Positions 1-9,600 of a stretch of DNA of 64,000 nucleotides are shown one piece after another. The position numbers and the translations under genes were made by a program. This DNA is from Massilia litorea. Its GTDB lineage: Bacteria; Pseudomonadota; Gammaproteobacteria; Burkholderiales; Burkholderiaceae_D. Below the pieces are notes generated by a model that worked only from the letters and a program-made list of their open reading frames with translations, ran no database searches and had not been told where the DNA came from. Within the stretch, counting starts at the first letter, position 1; each line of letters starts with the position of its first letter. The stretch is taken from positions 4,836,001-4,900,000 of the forward strand of contig NZ_CP062941.1 in NCBI RefSeq assembly GCF_015101885.1, written 5' to 3'.

Positions 1-1341
1 GGTGACGCGGCTGACGCTGGCGACGATTTCCTTCATCGTCGCGCCGGCCTGGTCGACCAGCGCCGAGCCATGCTGCACCTTGCCGACCGAATCGTCGATC
101 AGGCTCTTGATCTCTTTCGCCGCCGCCGCGCTGCGCTGGGCCAGGTTGCGCACTTCGCCCGCCACGACCGCGAAGCCGCGGCCCTGTTCGCCGGCACGTG
201 CGGCTTCGACGGCGGCGTTCAGCGCCAGGATATTCGTCTGGAAGGCGATGCCGTCGATGACGGCGATGATGTCGACGATCTTGCCGGCCGAGGCGTTGAT
301 GCCGCCCATGGTCTCGACCACCTGCGCCACGACTTCACCGCCCTTGCCGGCGATCGCCGATGCCGAGCCGGCCAGCGCGTTCGCCTGGCGCGCATTGTCG
401 GCGTTCTGCCTGACCGTCGAGGTCAGCTCTTCCATCGAGGACGCGGTTTCTTCGAGTGAACCGGCCTGCTGCTCGGTACGCGAAGACAGGTCCAGGTTGC
501 CGTCGGCGATCTCGCTCGATGCGGTGGAAATCGTGTCGGTGCCGGCGCGGACCCGGGTGACGATGTCGACCAGCGACCCGTTCATGTCGCGCAGGGCGGC
601 CATCAGGCGGCCGGTTTCGTCATTAGCGCGCACTTCGATGCGCTGGGTCAGGTCGCCCTGGGCCACGGCGCCGGCAATCTTCACTGCCTCTTCCAGCGGA
701 CGCACGATGGCGCGCACCAGCAGCCAGCCCAGCCAGGCGGCCATCGCCAGGCCGAACACGAGGCCGGCGAAGCAGACCAGGCGCACCAGCTCCACGACTT
801 CCTGCGAGCGCTTGAAATCCGCGGCGGCGACGTCGGTCTGGATCTTGACCAGGCCGGCCAGATGCTTGCCCATCGGGATGGCCAGGCTGTGCATCGGTCC
901 ATTCATGCGGGCGGTGGCGCGGTCGACGTCGCCTTCCTTCAGGGCGGCAACGATCGGCTTCATGGCCTGCTCGAGGAAGCGCGCGCGCGATTCCGCAAAT
1001 TGTTCGCTCAGCTTCTTCTCGTCGTCGTCCATTTTGGTGAGGGCGTAGGCTTGCCAGGACTTGTCCGCCGCGGCCGTGTTCGCCTCGACCTGCTCCAGGA
1101 TCGGTGCCGCCGGCGCCCCGGTCGAGATCGCCTTGGCGACCAGGATCTGGTTCAGCATGATCGAGCGCTCCACGTCTTCGAGCTGCGACAGCGCGACCAG
1201 GCGGTCGTCGTACATGCTCTTCATGGCGTCGTTCGACTTTTCCAGGTTCAGGATGCCGACGGCAAAACCGGCAATGAGTTCGATCGCGAGGAAGCCGATC
1301 ACGAAGATCAGGCGGGTCCTGATGGTGAGGTTCTTGAACAT
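1..1341 (-). CDS. Methyl-accepting chemotaxis protein, 3' end cut by the window edge
   Basis: Inner-membrane chemoreceptor that would signal to CheA/CheW. The frame is open for all 447 codons from the ATG at 1341 to base 1, so the C-terminus lies outside the window. A first membrane helix covers residues about 10-28, a periplasmic region of about 150 residues follows (length fits a four-helix-bundle sensor), and a second helix lies at about 186-208. A HAMP linker comes next, then the cytoplasmic signalling domain with the conserved tip around [20 protein letters not shown]. The ligand cannot be read from the sequence. No good Shine-Dalgarno precedes the start, but the following [11 protein letters not shown] is typical of this family in Burkholderiales. 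Confidence 0.93.
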   Translation of the reverse strand, partial: MFKNLTIRTRLIFVIGFLAIELIAGFAVGILNLEKSNDAMKSMYDDRLVALSQLEDVERSIMLNQILVAKAISTGAPAAPILEQVEANTAAADKSWQAYALTKMDDDEKKLSEQFAESRARFLEQAMKPIVAALKEGDVDRATARMNGPMHSLAIPMGKHLAGLVKIQTDVAAADFKRSQEVVELVRLVCFAGLVFGLAMAAWLGWLLVRAIVRPLEEAVKIAGAVAQGDLTQRIEVRANDETGRLMAALRDMNGSLVDIVTRVRAGTDTISTASSEIADGNLDLSSRTEQQAGSLEETASSMEELTSTVRQNADNARQANALAGSASAIAGKGGEVVAQVVETMGGINASAGKIVDIIAVIDGIAFQTNILALNAAVEAARAGEQGRGFAVVAGEVRNLAQRSAAAAKEIKSLIDDSVGKVQHGSALVDQAGATMKEIVASVSRVT

Positions 1342-1598
1342 GATTCGCTTGCAGTAAGTTGTCGTAGGAGGGCACGCGGCCCTGGTAATTGAATTATAGA
1401 AACTTCCGAATCTCTCAGGAAAGAGTATCCATTTTCCGTACGTGATTCCCCGTATTCGTCGTCTGAGGACAACGAAACGATAACAAGCCGGCATGCGCCC
1501 TGAACAAAACGGCAAGCCTGTCCGCCTGCGGCGTCGTGCGTTTGCCTATAAAATGCTGTGAATAAATTTCTATCGCGCCCCGCGCATAAAGGCCGTCC

Positions 1599-2999
1599 AT
1601 GACTTTGCCCCTGATCCTGAACCTCGTCGTCGCCCTGCTGGTCTGCGCCCTGCTCTACCGCATGCAAACGAGCCACGCCTCGTTCACCAAGCGTGTGTTC
1701 ACCGGCCTGGGCCTGGGCGTGCTGCTGGGCGCAGCGCTGCAGGCGGTGTATGGCGCCGGCTCACCCGTCATCAACGCCACCAACGCCTGGCTCGACGTGC
1801 TGGGCAGCGGCTACGTGAAGCTGTTGCAGATGATCGTGATTCCGCTGATCATGGTCTCGATCATCGGCGCCATCCTCAAATTGCGCGACGCGGCCTCGCT
1901 CGGCAAGATCAGCGCGCTGACGATCGGCATCCTGATCGCCACCACGGCGGTCGCCGCCATGATCGGCATCCTGATGGCGAAGCTGTTCGGCCTGACTGCC
2001 GTGGGATTGACGGCCTCGGCGGCGGAGGTGGCGCGCGGCGAATACCTGCAAGGCTCGCTGTCGACCGCCCAGGACATCTCGCTGCCGAAGATGCTGCTGT
2101 CCTTCATTCCGGACAATCCCTTCCTCGACATGACGGGCGCGCGCAAGACCTCGACCATCGCGGTCGTGTTCTTCTCCGTGTTCGTCGGTATCGCCGCGAC
2201 CGGCATCGCGCAGAAGAAGCCGAACGAGTTCGCTTCCTTCAGCCACTTCGTGCACGTCGCCCACACCATCGTGATGCGCATGGTCACCCTGGTGCTGCGC
2301 CTGACGCCCTACGGCGTGTTCGCGCTGATGACGAAAGTCGTGGCCGGCTCCAGCCTGCAGGACATCCTCAACCTGCTCGGTTTCGTGCTCGCTTCCTACA
2401 GCGCCCTGATCCTGATGTTCTGCGTGCACCTGCTGCTGGTTGCCCTGTCGGGCCTGAATCCGGCACGCTACCTGAAGAAGATTTTCCCGGTGCTGGCCTT
2501 CGCCTTCACCTCGCGTACCAGCGCCGGTTCGATTCCGATGAGCGTGGCGACCCAGACCACGCGCCTGGGCACGCCGGAAGGCATCGCCAACTTCGCCGCC
2601 TCCTTCGGCGCCACCATCGGCCAGAACGGCTGCGCCGGCATCTATCCGGCCATGCTGGCGGTGATGATCGCGCCGACGGTCGGCATCGACCCATGGACCG
2701 CAAGCTTCATCCTGCCGCTGCTGGCCATCGTCGTGTTCGGCTCCATCGGCGTGGCCGGGGTCGGCGGCGGCGCCACCTTCGCGGCCCTGATCGTGCTGTC
2801 GGCGCTCGACCTGCCGGTGGCCCTGGCCGGCCTGCTCATTTCGATCGAGCCGCTGATCGACATGGGGCGCACCGCACTCAACGTGAGCGGCTCCATCACG
2901 GCCGGCACCCTGACCGCGCGGGTACTCGGCGAAACCAATATCGCGGTATTTAATAGCGACGTGGAAACCAATCTGGATAGCGAAGAACAAGCCGCCTGA
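1599..2999 (+). CDS. tcyP: L-cystine / dicarboxylate-type sodium symporter (TcyP-like)
   Basis: Secondary transporter of the dicarboxylate/amino acid:cation symporter family, 466 residues, the usual length for TcyP (YdjN). Recognisable blocks are GSGYVKLLQMIVIPLIMVSI near residue 70, the hairpin stretch FAFTSRTSAGSIP, then ASFGATIGQNGCAG, and GVGGGATFAALIVLSALDLP before EPLIDMGRTALNVSG. These match the E. coli L-cystine importer closely, better than glutamate or C4-dicarboxylate carriers. It starts at an ATG after a region with no other gene. A role in cystine uptake would complement the sulfate assimilation genes at 47-53 kb; substrate is inferred from family resemblance. Confidence 0.85.
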   Translation: MTLPLILNLVVALLVCALLYRMQTSHASFTKRVFTGLGLGVLLGAALQAVYGAGSPVINATNAWLDVLGSGYVKLLQMIVIPLIMVSIIGAILKLRDAASLGKISALTIGILIATTAVAAMIGILMAKLFGLTAVGLTASAAEVARGEYLQGSLSTAQDISLPKMLLSFIPDNPFLDMTGARKTSTIAVVFFSVFVGIAATGIAQKKPNEFASFSHFVHVAHTIVMRMVTLVLRLTPYGVFALMTKVVAGSSLQDILNLLGFVLASYSALILMFCVHLLLVALSGLNPARYLKKIFPVLAFAFTSRTSAGSIPMSVATQTTRLGTPEGIANFAASFGATIGQNGCAGIYPAMLAVMIAPTVGIDPWTASFILPLLAIVVFGSIGVAGVGGGATFAALIVLSALDLPVALAGLLISIEPLIDMGRTALNVSGSITAGTLTARVLGETNIAVFNSDVETNLDSEEQAA

Positions 3000-3099
3000 G
3001 GGACAAAAAAAGTTAATAGTTTGCGCACGGAATCGTGCGCGGCCCACTTGCCGAATCTGTCTATGATGATGACATGTCAACATCAACGGCGGGCAGGTA

Positions 3100-3864
3100 A
3101 TGGAACAGAAGTGGCCACAGGAAATCTGGCTGATCAGGCATGGGCAAAGCGCGGGCAACGTTGCACGTGACGTCGCCGAAGCCGCTGCCGGGCACGAAAT
3201 CGACATCGCCGAACGCGACGTAGACGTCCCCCTGTCCGAACTGGGCATCCGCCAGTCCGAGGCCCTCGCCTCCTGGTTCGCAAGCCTGCCGCAGCACGAA
3301 CGCCCGAACGTCGTCCTGCATTCGCCCTATGTGCGTGCGGCCGAGACCGCCAAGATCCTGATCCGCCGCCTCGAGCGCGAGTCGCTGCTGGCGATTAACG
3401 CCGACGAGCGCCTGCGCGAAAAGGAATTCGGCATCCTCGACCGCCTCACCACACACGGCATCGCCCACAAATATCCCGACCTATACGCCCAGCGCCAGCA
3501 CGTCGGCAAGTTCTATTTCCGGCCGCCCGGCGGCGAAAGCTGGTGCGACGTCATCCTGCGCCTGCGCAGCGTGCTCGACACGCTCAGCCGCGACTGGTGC
3601 CACGAGCGCGTCGTGATCGTTGCCCACCAGGTGATCGTCAACTGCTTCCGCTACCTGATCGAGCGCCTCGACGAAGCGAGCATCCTCGCTTTCGACCGGG
3701 CCGGCGACGTCCCGAACTGCTCGGTCACCTCGTATTCCTTCGATCCGATCCAGGGCAAGCACGGCCGGCTGGTCGTGCGGCTCGTGAATTTCGTGGCCCC
3801 GCTCGAAAACACCGGCACCCCGGTCACGGTCGGCAAAGACGTGCCGACCGCACCGAAGGCCTGA
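3100..3864 (+). CDS. Histidine phosphatase family protein (phosphoglycerate mutase-like)
   Basis: 254-residue member of the histidine phosphatase superfamily. The catalytic RHG motif is at the N-terminus (IWLIRHGQSAGN, residues about 9-20), and the second histidine region is VVIVAHQVIVNCFRYL near residue 170. These enzymes form a phosphohistidine and either move or remove phosphate; the substrate of this one cannot be told. It ends 10 bases before the NAD(P)H-hydrate dehydratase gene on the same strand, so the two are probably co-transcribed. True glycolytic mutases have a different set of insertions, so a general phosphatase is more likely. Confidence 0.85.
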   Translation: MEQKWPQEIWLIRHGQSAGNVARDVAEAAAGHEIDIAERDVDVPLSELGIRQSEALASWFASLPQHERPNVVLHSPYVRAAETAKILIRRLERESLLAINADERLREKEFGILDRLTTHGIAHKYPDLYAQRQHVGKFYFRPPGGESWCDVILRLRSVLDTLSRDWCHERVVIVAHQVIVNCFRYLIERLDEASILAFDRAGDVPNCSVTSYSFDPIQGKHGRLVVRLVNFVAPLENTGTPVTVGKDVPTAPKA

Positions 3865-3874
3865 GGCTCCCACC

Positions 3875-4828
3875 ATGAATGCCATTCACGACGCTCCCGC
3901 CGTGCACGAGGTCACCACGCAGCTGCTGCGCGACTGGCCGCTGCCGATGCCCGGTGCCGAGGGGGACAAGGAAGAGCGCGGCCATGTGCTGGTGCTTGGC
4001 GGCTCGCGCGAAATGCCGGGCGCCGTGATCCTGGCCGCCACCGCCGCGCTGCGCGCCGGGGCCGGCAAGCTGACGGTGGCCACCGGTGCCAGCGTCGCCC
4101 AGCTGGTCGCGCTGGCCATGCCGGAAGCGCGCGTGATCGGCCTGGCCGAAACCGAGGCCGGCGGCTTCCTGCCGGAGGCAATCGCCAGACTCGACCCGCT
4201 GGCCGACCGCGTCAACGCCATCCTGATCGGACCGGGCATGCAGGACGAAGCAGCCGCCGCCGAACTGGTGCACGGCCTGCTGGAACGGATGCAAGGGAGT
4301 GATACGGCCGTGGTGCTCGACGCCTGCGCCATGGGCACGCTGCTGCATGCGCCGGCCGGCTGGGCGCCGGGCGAAGCCTTCCGCTTCCGGCAGCCGGTGA
4401 TCGTCACGCCGCACTGCGGCGAGATGGCCCACCTGACCGGCATCGAAAAGGACGACATCGTCTCCGGCCCCGATGCGCGGGCGCTGGCATCAAGCGCGGC
4501 CTGGAACGCGGTCGTGGCACTCAAGGGAGCGCGCACCGTGATCGCCTCGCCGCAGGGAGAAATGTGGGAACACGAAGGCGGCAATGTGGGCCTGGCCATT
4601 TCCGGCTCGGGCGACACGCTGGCCGGCATCATCGCCGGCCTGGCCGCGCGCGGCGCAACGCTGGAACAGGCCGCCTGCTGGGGCGTGGCCCTGCATGCGC
4701 GCGCCGGCGAACGCCTGGCCGAGCGCATGGGCGTGCTCGGCTACCTGGCGCGGGAGATCCCGAACGAGATCCCGGCGCTACTCGAATCTGTTGCCGGCCG
4801 CGAGGCGGGCAAGTCAAAGGAGCCCTGA
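3875..4828 (+). CDS. nnrD: ADP-dependent NAD(P)H-hydrate dehydratase (stand-alone YjeF C-terminal domain)
   Basis: Metabolite-repair enzyme that dehydrates the damaged S form of NAD(P)H hydrate using a nucleotide phosphate. 317 residues of the ribokinase-like carbohydrate kinase fold. Visible blocks are GHVLVLGGSREMPGAVILAA near residue 36, an RAGAGKLTVAT segment, IGPGM near 122, VVLDACAM, ITPHCGEM-like VTPHCGEMAHLTG, and the nucleotide-binding end motif ISGSGDTLAGIIAG near 245. The N-terminal epimerase domain found in E. coli YjeF/Nnr is absent, so the epimerase must be encoded elsewhere. Probably shares a transcript with the phosphatase gene 10 bases upstream. Confidence 0.9.
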   Translation: MNAIHDAPAVHEVTTQLLRDWPLPMPGAEGDKEERGHVLVLGGSREMPGAVILAATAALRAGAGKLTVATGASVAQLVALAMPEARVIGLAETEAGGFLPEAIARLDPLADRVNAILIGPGMQDEAAAAELVHGLLERMQGSDTAVVLDACAMGTLLHAPAGWAPGEAFRFRQPVIVTPHCGEMAHLTGIEKDDIVSGPDARALASSAAWNAVVALKGARTVIASPQGEMWEHEGGNVGLAISGSGDTLAGIIAGLAARGATLEQAACWGVALHARAGERLAERMGVLGYLAREIPNEIPALLESVAGREAGKSKEP

Positions 4829-4850
4829 ACAAAGAGGGCTTCTGCAAAGG

Positions 4851-4988
4851 CCATCCGGCTGAACGCCGGGGGACCGGATGGACGGGAAACCGTTTGACCG
4901 GTATCAAACTCCGCAAGCAGTATCGCGGAACAAAGCAAGAAGGTCACGTTTCGACGAACTGTCGGTAGTCACGACAGTCTAAATTTTT
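4851..4988 (+). ncRNA. Candidate structured RNA: five consecutive hairpins ending in a T-tract
   Basis: Perfect stems in a row: CCATCCGG/CCGGATGG (4851-4858 with 4874-4881); ACGG-GAAA-CCGT (4882-4893, a GNRA tetraloop); GTTTGA/TCAAAC (4892-4909); TCCGC/GCGGA (4910-4914 with 4925-4929); and ACTGTCG/CGACAGT (4958-4978), followed by CTAAATTTTT, which looks like an intrinsic terminator. It could be a small RNA, a 3'UTR-derived RNA of the nnrD transcript, or a leader element for the lipoprotein gene. It matches no riboswitch or known RNA family that I recognise. This is inferred from base pairing alone. Confidence 0.35.
4958..4988 (+). terminator. Probable intrinsic terminator after nnrD
   Basis: Seven-base-pair perfect stem ACTGTCG/CGACAGT with a seven-base loop, then CTAAATTTTT. 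It lies 130 bases after the nnrD stop. The stem is modest and the T-tract starts five bases after it, so strength is uncertain. Confidence 0.45.
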
Positions 4989-5182
4989 CAGTCGAATTCG
5001 TGCACTGAATTGGGGCCGCGTGTTGCGTCGGTTCCCTGGTGGCTCGGCCAATGAACACAAGGGTGCATCGATGGCGATGTTTCCGACAGAGGTTCATGGT
5101 CGAGCCGAACTAGCGTCGTTGATCTCCACCGCCTCACCTGGAGACTTCGGCACAAGATAGACGTGAACGAGGAGTGTACACA

Positions 5183-5659
5183 ATGAACGCAATGACCAAA
5201 GCACCAAAAATCCTGTTGACCGCAGCCCTGCTGGCATCGATGCTCGGTGCCTGCAAGAAGCACGACACCGCTGGCACCGCCGGCAGTGGCGACACCTCGG
5301 CAACCTCGCCGAGCTCGACGTCGGGCACGAGCGGCACCACCGGCACCACCGGCAGCACCGGCACCACGGGTGATACCGGTACCGGCGCAACCGGCACTGG
5401 CGCTACCGGCACCGGCGCAGCAGGCACCACCACGACGACGACGACCACGGGTACCGGCACCACCGGCACCATGACCGACCAGTCTGGCGCCGGCGCAACC
5501 GGCACCACGGGCACGGGCGCAACCGGCACGACCGGCACCTCGGGCACCAGCGGCACGTCGGGCACCACGGGCACCACCACCTCGGGCGGCACCACCGGCA
5601 ACACCGACTCGTCGGGCACCGGCACCACCGGCACCGGCACCACGGGTACCGGCCGCTAA
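5183..5659 (+). CDS. Small lipoprotein with a Gly/Thr/Ser low-complexity tail
   Basis: 158 residues. A short signal peptide ends in the lipobox LGAC (Cys about residue 24), so the protein should be lipidated; the next residues are KK, which does not suggest inner-membrane retention. Everything after about residue 30 is built from short Gly-Thr-rich units such as TGTTG and TGATG, with one run of eight threonines, and is surely disordered. The ATG at 5183 is chosen because GAGGAG precedes it by nine bases; an upstream GTG at 5174 overlaps that site. A related lipoprotein follows at 6050. Function unknown. Confidence 0.75.
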   Translation: MNAMTKAPKILLTAALLASMLGACKKHDTAGTAGSGDTSATSPSSTSGTSGTTGTTGSTGTTGDTGTGATGTGATGTGAAGTTTTTTTTGTGTTGTMTDQSGAGATGTTGTGATGTTGTSGTSGTSGTTGTTTSGGTTGNTDSSGTGTTGTGTTGTGR

Positions 5660-6049
5660 TCGGCTTCTCCGCCCACAAACCGGAGCCCCACAACGCGGGC
5701 TCCGCGTTTGCGCCTGGCCGGCGGCTTTCTGCCGGCGTTTTTCTGCCGGCGTTCCGCAACAACGCCAGCTTTCGGGCCGGTCCTGCTTCGCCCTTCCGTT
5801 TCGCCTTTCGATTTCCCCACGTTGCGCCTTCGCTCTTGTGGTGGCCGTTCGCGCCACGGCCGCGCACCCTGTCGTTGCGCCGCCACCCTTTCCTTCCCTT
5901 CCTGCCGCCTGCGCCGCCTTTGCTGTGTCGCTCTGTCAAACAGCGCACAGTGAATCGCACACGGCCCATGACACAATCAAACCCAGTCCCCCGCGCCGCC
6001 TGCCTTGACGCATGCGGCAGCGGCAAGCCATCGAACAAGGAGTCCCACC
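5660..6049. other. Intergenic region between the two lipoprotein genes
   Basis: Holds an eight-base-pair perfect hairpin CGGAGCCC/GGGCTCCG (5681-5688 with 5697-5704) just after the first lipoprotein stop, without a strong T-tract, and three nearby GCCGGCG copies. The rest is GC- and pyrimidine-rich with no credible gene. AAGGAG at 6037-6042 belongs to the second lipoprotein. Confidence 0.5.
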
Positions 6050-6517
6050 ATGCGCACCATGAATACCCTGCCGAAGATCGTACTGACCGCTGCCTTCCTC
6101 GCCGCCACGCTCGGCGCCTGCACCAAGAAGGACTCCGGCCTCGGCGGCAACGGCGACGCCGCCCACGTGACGAGCCGGACCGAAGGCTCGGGCACCGGCG
6201 CGGCCGCCGGCGTCAGCGGCGCCACCGGCAATTCCGGCAACGCCGGCCTGTCGTCCACCGAGTACAACACGAACAACACGCCGCGCACCGTCGGCAACGG
6301 CGAGAGTACGAAGGAAACCAGCCTCGGCGCCAGCGGCGGCGCCAGCGGGGTCGACGGCGTCAAGCCGATCGACGGCAGCGGCAACACGACCGGCGGCGCC
6401 AATCCGGGCGGCTCGCCGATGCAGGCGGCACCGGCCGCGGGAACGCATACGGCCGGCCACACCGGCAATACCACCGGCACCGGGCCGGCGTCCACCAAGC
6501 CGGGCGCGGGCCAGTGA
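6050..6517 (+). CDS. Small lipoprotein, paralogue of the upstream lipoprotein
   Basis: 155 residues from the ATG at 6050, which has AAGGAG eight bases upstream; an in-frame ATG at 6059 is possible. The N-terminus (MNTLPKIVLTAAFLAATLGAC) closely resembles that of the gene at 5183 ([19 protein letters not shown]), with the same LGAC lipobox followed by a Lys pair. The mature part is Gly/Ser/Thr/Ala/Asn-rich but less repetitive and carries a few charged residues. The two look like a tandem duplication whose tails have diverged. A strong terminator follows. No function can be assigned. Confidence 0.75.
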   Translation: MRTMNTLPKIVLTAAFLAATLGACTKKDSGLGGNGDAAHVTSRTEGSGTGAAAGVSGATGNSGNAGLSSTEYNTNNTPRTVGNGESTKETSLGASGGASGVDGVKPIDGSGNTTGGANPGGSPMQAAPAAGTHTAGHTGNTTGTGPASTKPGAGQ

Positions 6518-6540
6518 CCGGCAAGCACACGATGCCATTA

Positions 6541-6574
6541 AAAGAAAAGCCTGCTTGCGCAGGCTTTTCTTTTT
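6541..6574. terminator. Bidirectional intrinsic terminator
   Basis: AAAGAAAAGCCTGC-TTGC-GCAGGCTTTTCTTT is a near-perfect 14-base-pair stem with a TTGC loop and T-rich tails on both strands. It lies between the second lipoprotein (plus) and the RND pump gene (minus), so it can stop both. Confidence 0.9.
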
Positions 6575-6613
6575 CCGTCAGGCCGAGTCCCGGAGCGGGA
6601 ACCGGATCGGCCT

Positions 6614-9600
6614 TCAGACCCCTTCGGTCACCTTGGCAACCGGCGCCTTCGCCAGCGGCACCGTGGCCGGGTGGCCGCGGCCGGTGGCCTTGTGCACGCC
6701 GCGCATGATGACGCGGAAGATCAGGCGCACGAATACCAGGGTCAGCACCGCTTCCACCAGGGTCGCCAGGAAGGCCGGCAGCGCGTGCCAGCGCTCGGCC
6801 CGGCGATGGAACTTGGCCACCATTCGGTCGCGCGCGATCTCGATGCTGTCGTAGAAGGTCGGCACGACCAGCAGCGTCAGGAAGGTCGAGGTGATCGTGC
6901 CGCCGATGATGGCGACGGCCAGCGGCTGGTAGAACTTGCCGTCCGGGCCGAGGGCCAGCGCGACCGGCAGCATGCCGGCGATCAGCGCAAAGGTCGTCAT
7001 CAGGATCGGACGCAGGCGCATGCGGCCGGCCTTCATCAGCGCGTCCTCGCGGTCGTAGCCTTCCGCTTCCAGGCCGCGCGCCGCATCGAGCAGCAGGATC
7101 GCGTTCTTCGCCACCAGGCCCATCAGCATGATGATGCCGATAAAGCTCATCAGGTTCAGCGTGCCGCCGGTGATCAGGAGGGCCAGCACGACGCCGATCA
7201 GGGACAGCGGCAGCGACAGCATCACGCCCAGCGGGGCCGTGAAGGAGCCGAACTGCATCACCAGGATCAGGTACATCAGGCCGATGCCGCCGAGCAGCGC
7301 GGTGAACATCGCGCCGAACAGTTCCTGCTGGTCCTTGCCCGCGCCGCCCAGCGCCAGGCCATAGCCCGGCGGGAAGTCGAAGGTCTTGGCCAGTTTCATG
7401 GCGTCGGCCGTGACTTCGCCGGAGGAGCGTCCCTGCGCGTTGGCCGAGACCGTGATCACGCGCTTGCCGTCCTTGTGCACGATTTCCGACGGACCTTTAC
7501 CCATGTTGATGCGGGCGATCTGCTCCAGCGGCACCATCATGTTGGTGCCGGCAATCGCGATCGGCAGGCGCTCGATGTTCTCGATGTTGACGCGGTCTTC
7601 CGGATGCAGGCGCACCGCGACGTCGCGCGTCTCGCCGGTCGGGTCGACCCAGTCGCCCACTTCGATGCCGGCGAAGGCCACGCGCAGCGCGGTGGCGGCG
7701 TCGCCGACCGACACGCCCATCGAATTGGCCAGGCCGCGGTCGAGTTCGATCTGCAGCTCGTTCTTCGGATCCTGCTGCGACAGCGTGACGTCGACCGCAC
7801 CGGGCACCTGGCGCAGCTTGTCCATATAGGCCGTGGTCAGCTCCATGAGCTTGCGCGAGTCGGAACCCGTGAACTCGATCTGCACCGGCTTGCCGCCGCC
7901 GTTCAGGTCGTCGAGCACGGTGTACTCGGCGCCCACCAGCTGGGCCACCTTGGTGCGCAGTTCGGCGCCGATCGCGGCCGCCGTACGCTGGCGGGTGTTG
8001 CGCTTGCCGATCTCGATATAGATCGAACCGCCGTTCGGACGGATGACGCTGTCGGTGGCGCGGGTTTCCGGGATGGTACGCGCCAGTGCCGCGGCCTGTT
8101 CCATCTTGAGCCTGGCGTACTGCAGGCTCGACGAGGCCGGGGTGCGCACGTCGATCATGATCTTGTTGCCGTCGCCCTTGGGCAGGAAGCTGGTGCCGCC
8201 GGCCTTGACCTGCAGCCCGATCGCGGCAGCGAAGCTGAGCACGGCAATCGCGCCCATCCAGCGGCGGTGGTGCAGCGCCCAGGCGATCACGTTGCCGTAG
8301 CGTGCGGCCTGGCGGTCGAACCAGTCGTTGAAGCGTCCCAGCACCTTCGAGATGCCCTTCTTCGGCGCATGGTGGTGGCCCGGAGGGTCGCCCCAGTAGG
8401 CCGACAGCATCGGATCGAGCGTGAACGAAATGCCGAGCGAGACCAGCACCGAGCAGGTGACCGTGAGCGCGAACGGACGGAACCATTCGCCGGCGATGCC
8501 CGGCATGAAGGCCACCGGGATGAACACGGCCATGATCGAGAAGGTGGTCGAGGCGACCGCCATGCCGATCTCGGAGGTACCGACCAGTGCCGCCGTGCGG
8601 CGGTCGGCGCCGTTTTCCATGTGGCGCACGATGTTTTCCCGCACCACGATGGCGTCGTCGATCAGCACGCCGATCGCCAGCGACAGCCCGAGCAGGGTCA
8701 TGAAGTTCAGCGTGAAGCCGCACAGCCAGACCGCGATGAAGGCCGCCAGCACCGAGGTCGGCAGCGAGAGCGCCGTGATCAGGGTCGAGCGCCACGAGTT
8801 CAGGAAGGCGTACACCACGAACACGGTCAGCACGGCGCCGAACACCAGCGACTCGATCACGTTGTTCAGGCTGCTCTGCGCTTCGTTGCCGCCGTCGCGG
8901 GTGATGCTCAGGGTGCTGCCCTTCGGCAGTTCCTTGTTGATCTCCTCGACCAGCTTGCGCACGTCCTTGGCGATCGACACGGTCGAGGCGTCGCGGGTAC
9001 GGACGATCGAAATACCGACGTTCGGCGCGCCGCTGTGGATCGAGGCGCTGTCGATGTCGGCGAAGCCGTCGCGGATCTCGGCCACCTGGTTCAGGCGCAC
9101 GATGGTCTCGCCGCTGCGCTTGACGACGACCTGCGAGAAGTCTTCCGGACGCTCGATGCGGCCGATCAGGCGGATGCCCTTCTCGTCGAGGGTGCCGCGC
9201 ACCTTGCCCACCGGCGCATTCGTGTTCTGGTTGCGCAGGGCATTGGCCACTTCGCCCACCGAGACGTTGTATTCGCGCAGTTTATCCGCGCGCAGCAGGA
9301 CCGACAGCTCGCGCCGCAGCGAACCGTTGACGTTGACGGTCGAGACGCCGTTGATCGCACGGAAGCGGTCGGCCAGCACGTCCTCGGCCAGGCGCGACAG
9401 CTCGGCGTGCGACTGGCCGGTCGAGGACAGCGCCAGCTGCATGATCGGCTGCGAGGCCGGATCGACGCGGCGCAGGATCGGCTCGCGCATTTCCGTCGGC
9501 AGCTTGTAGCGCACCGCCGAGATGGCGTTGCGCACGTCGTCCGAGGCTTCGATCAGGTTGCGCTTGAAGTCGAACTGCAGCACCAGCGTGGCGCTGCCCT

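Larger units (their letters stand above)
4829..5182 (+). other. Intergenic region holding a hairpin chain, no gene seen
   Basis: The first half (4851-4988) is densely structured and is described separately. The second half up to the lipoprotein start has no ORF with a credible start and no recognisable repeat. It should contain the promoter of the lipoprotein gene, but no convincing -35/-10 pair was found by eye. Confidence 0.6.

Noticed and set aside
1761..3248. 495-codon minus-strand frame opposite the cystine symporter
   Set aside because: Gln/His/Arg/Asp-rich shadow frame; the plus strand encodes a clear transporter.
4851..4988. Known riboswitch, SRP RNA or 6S RNA
   Set aside because: ACGGGAAACCG resembles part of a cyclic-di-GMP-I riboswitch, but the rest of the consensus is absent. 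SRP and 6S landmarks are also absent. Kept only as an unassigned structured candidate.
5134..5643. Minus-strand frame encoding Val/Pro repeats opposite the Gly/Thr lipoprotein
   Set aside because: GGC-ACC repeats read backwards give GGT-GCC, hence Val-Pro runs. It has no signal peptide or ribosome site, and the plus-strand frame has a clear lipobox.
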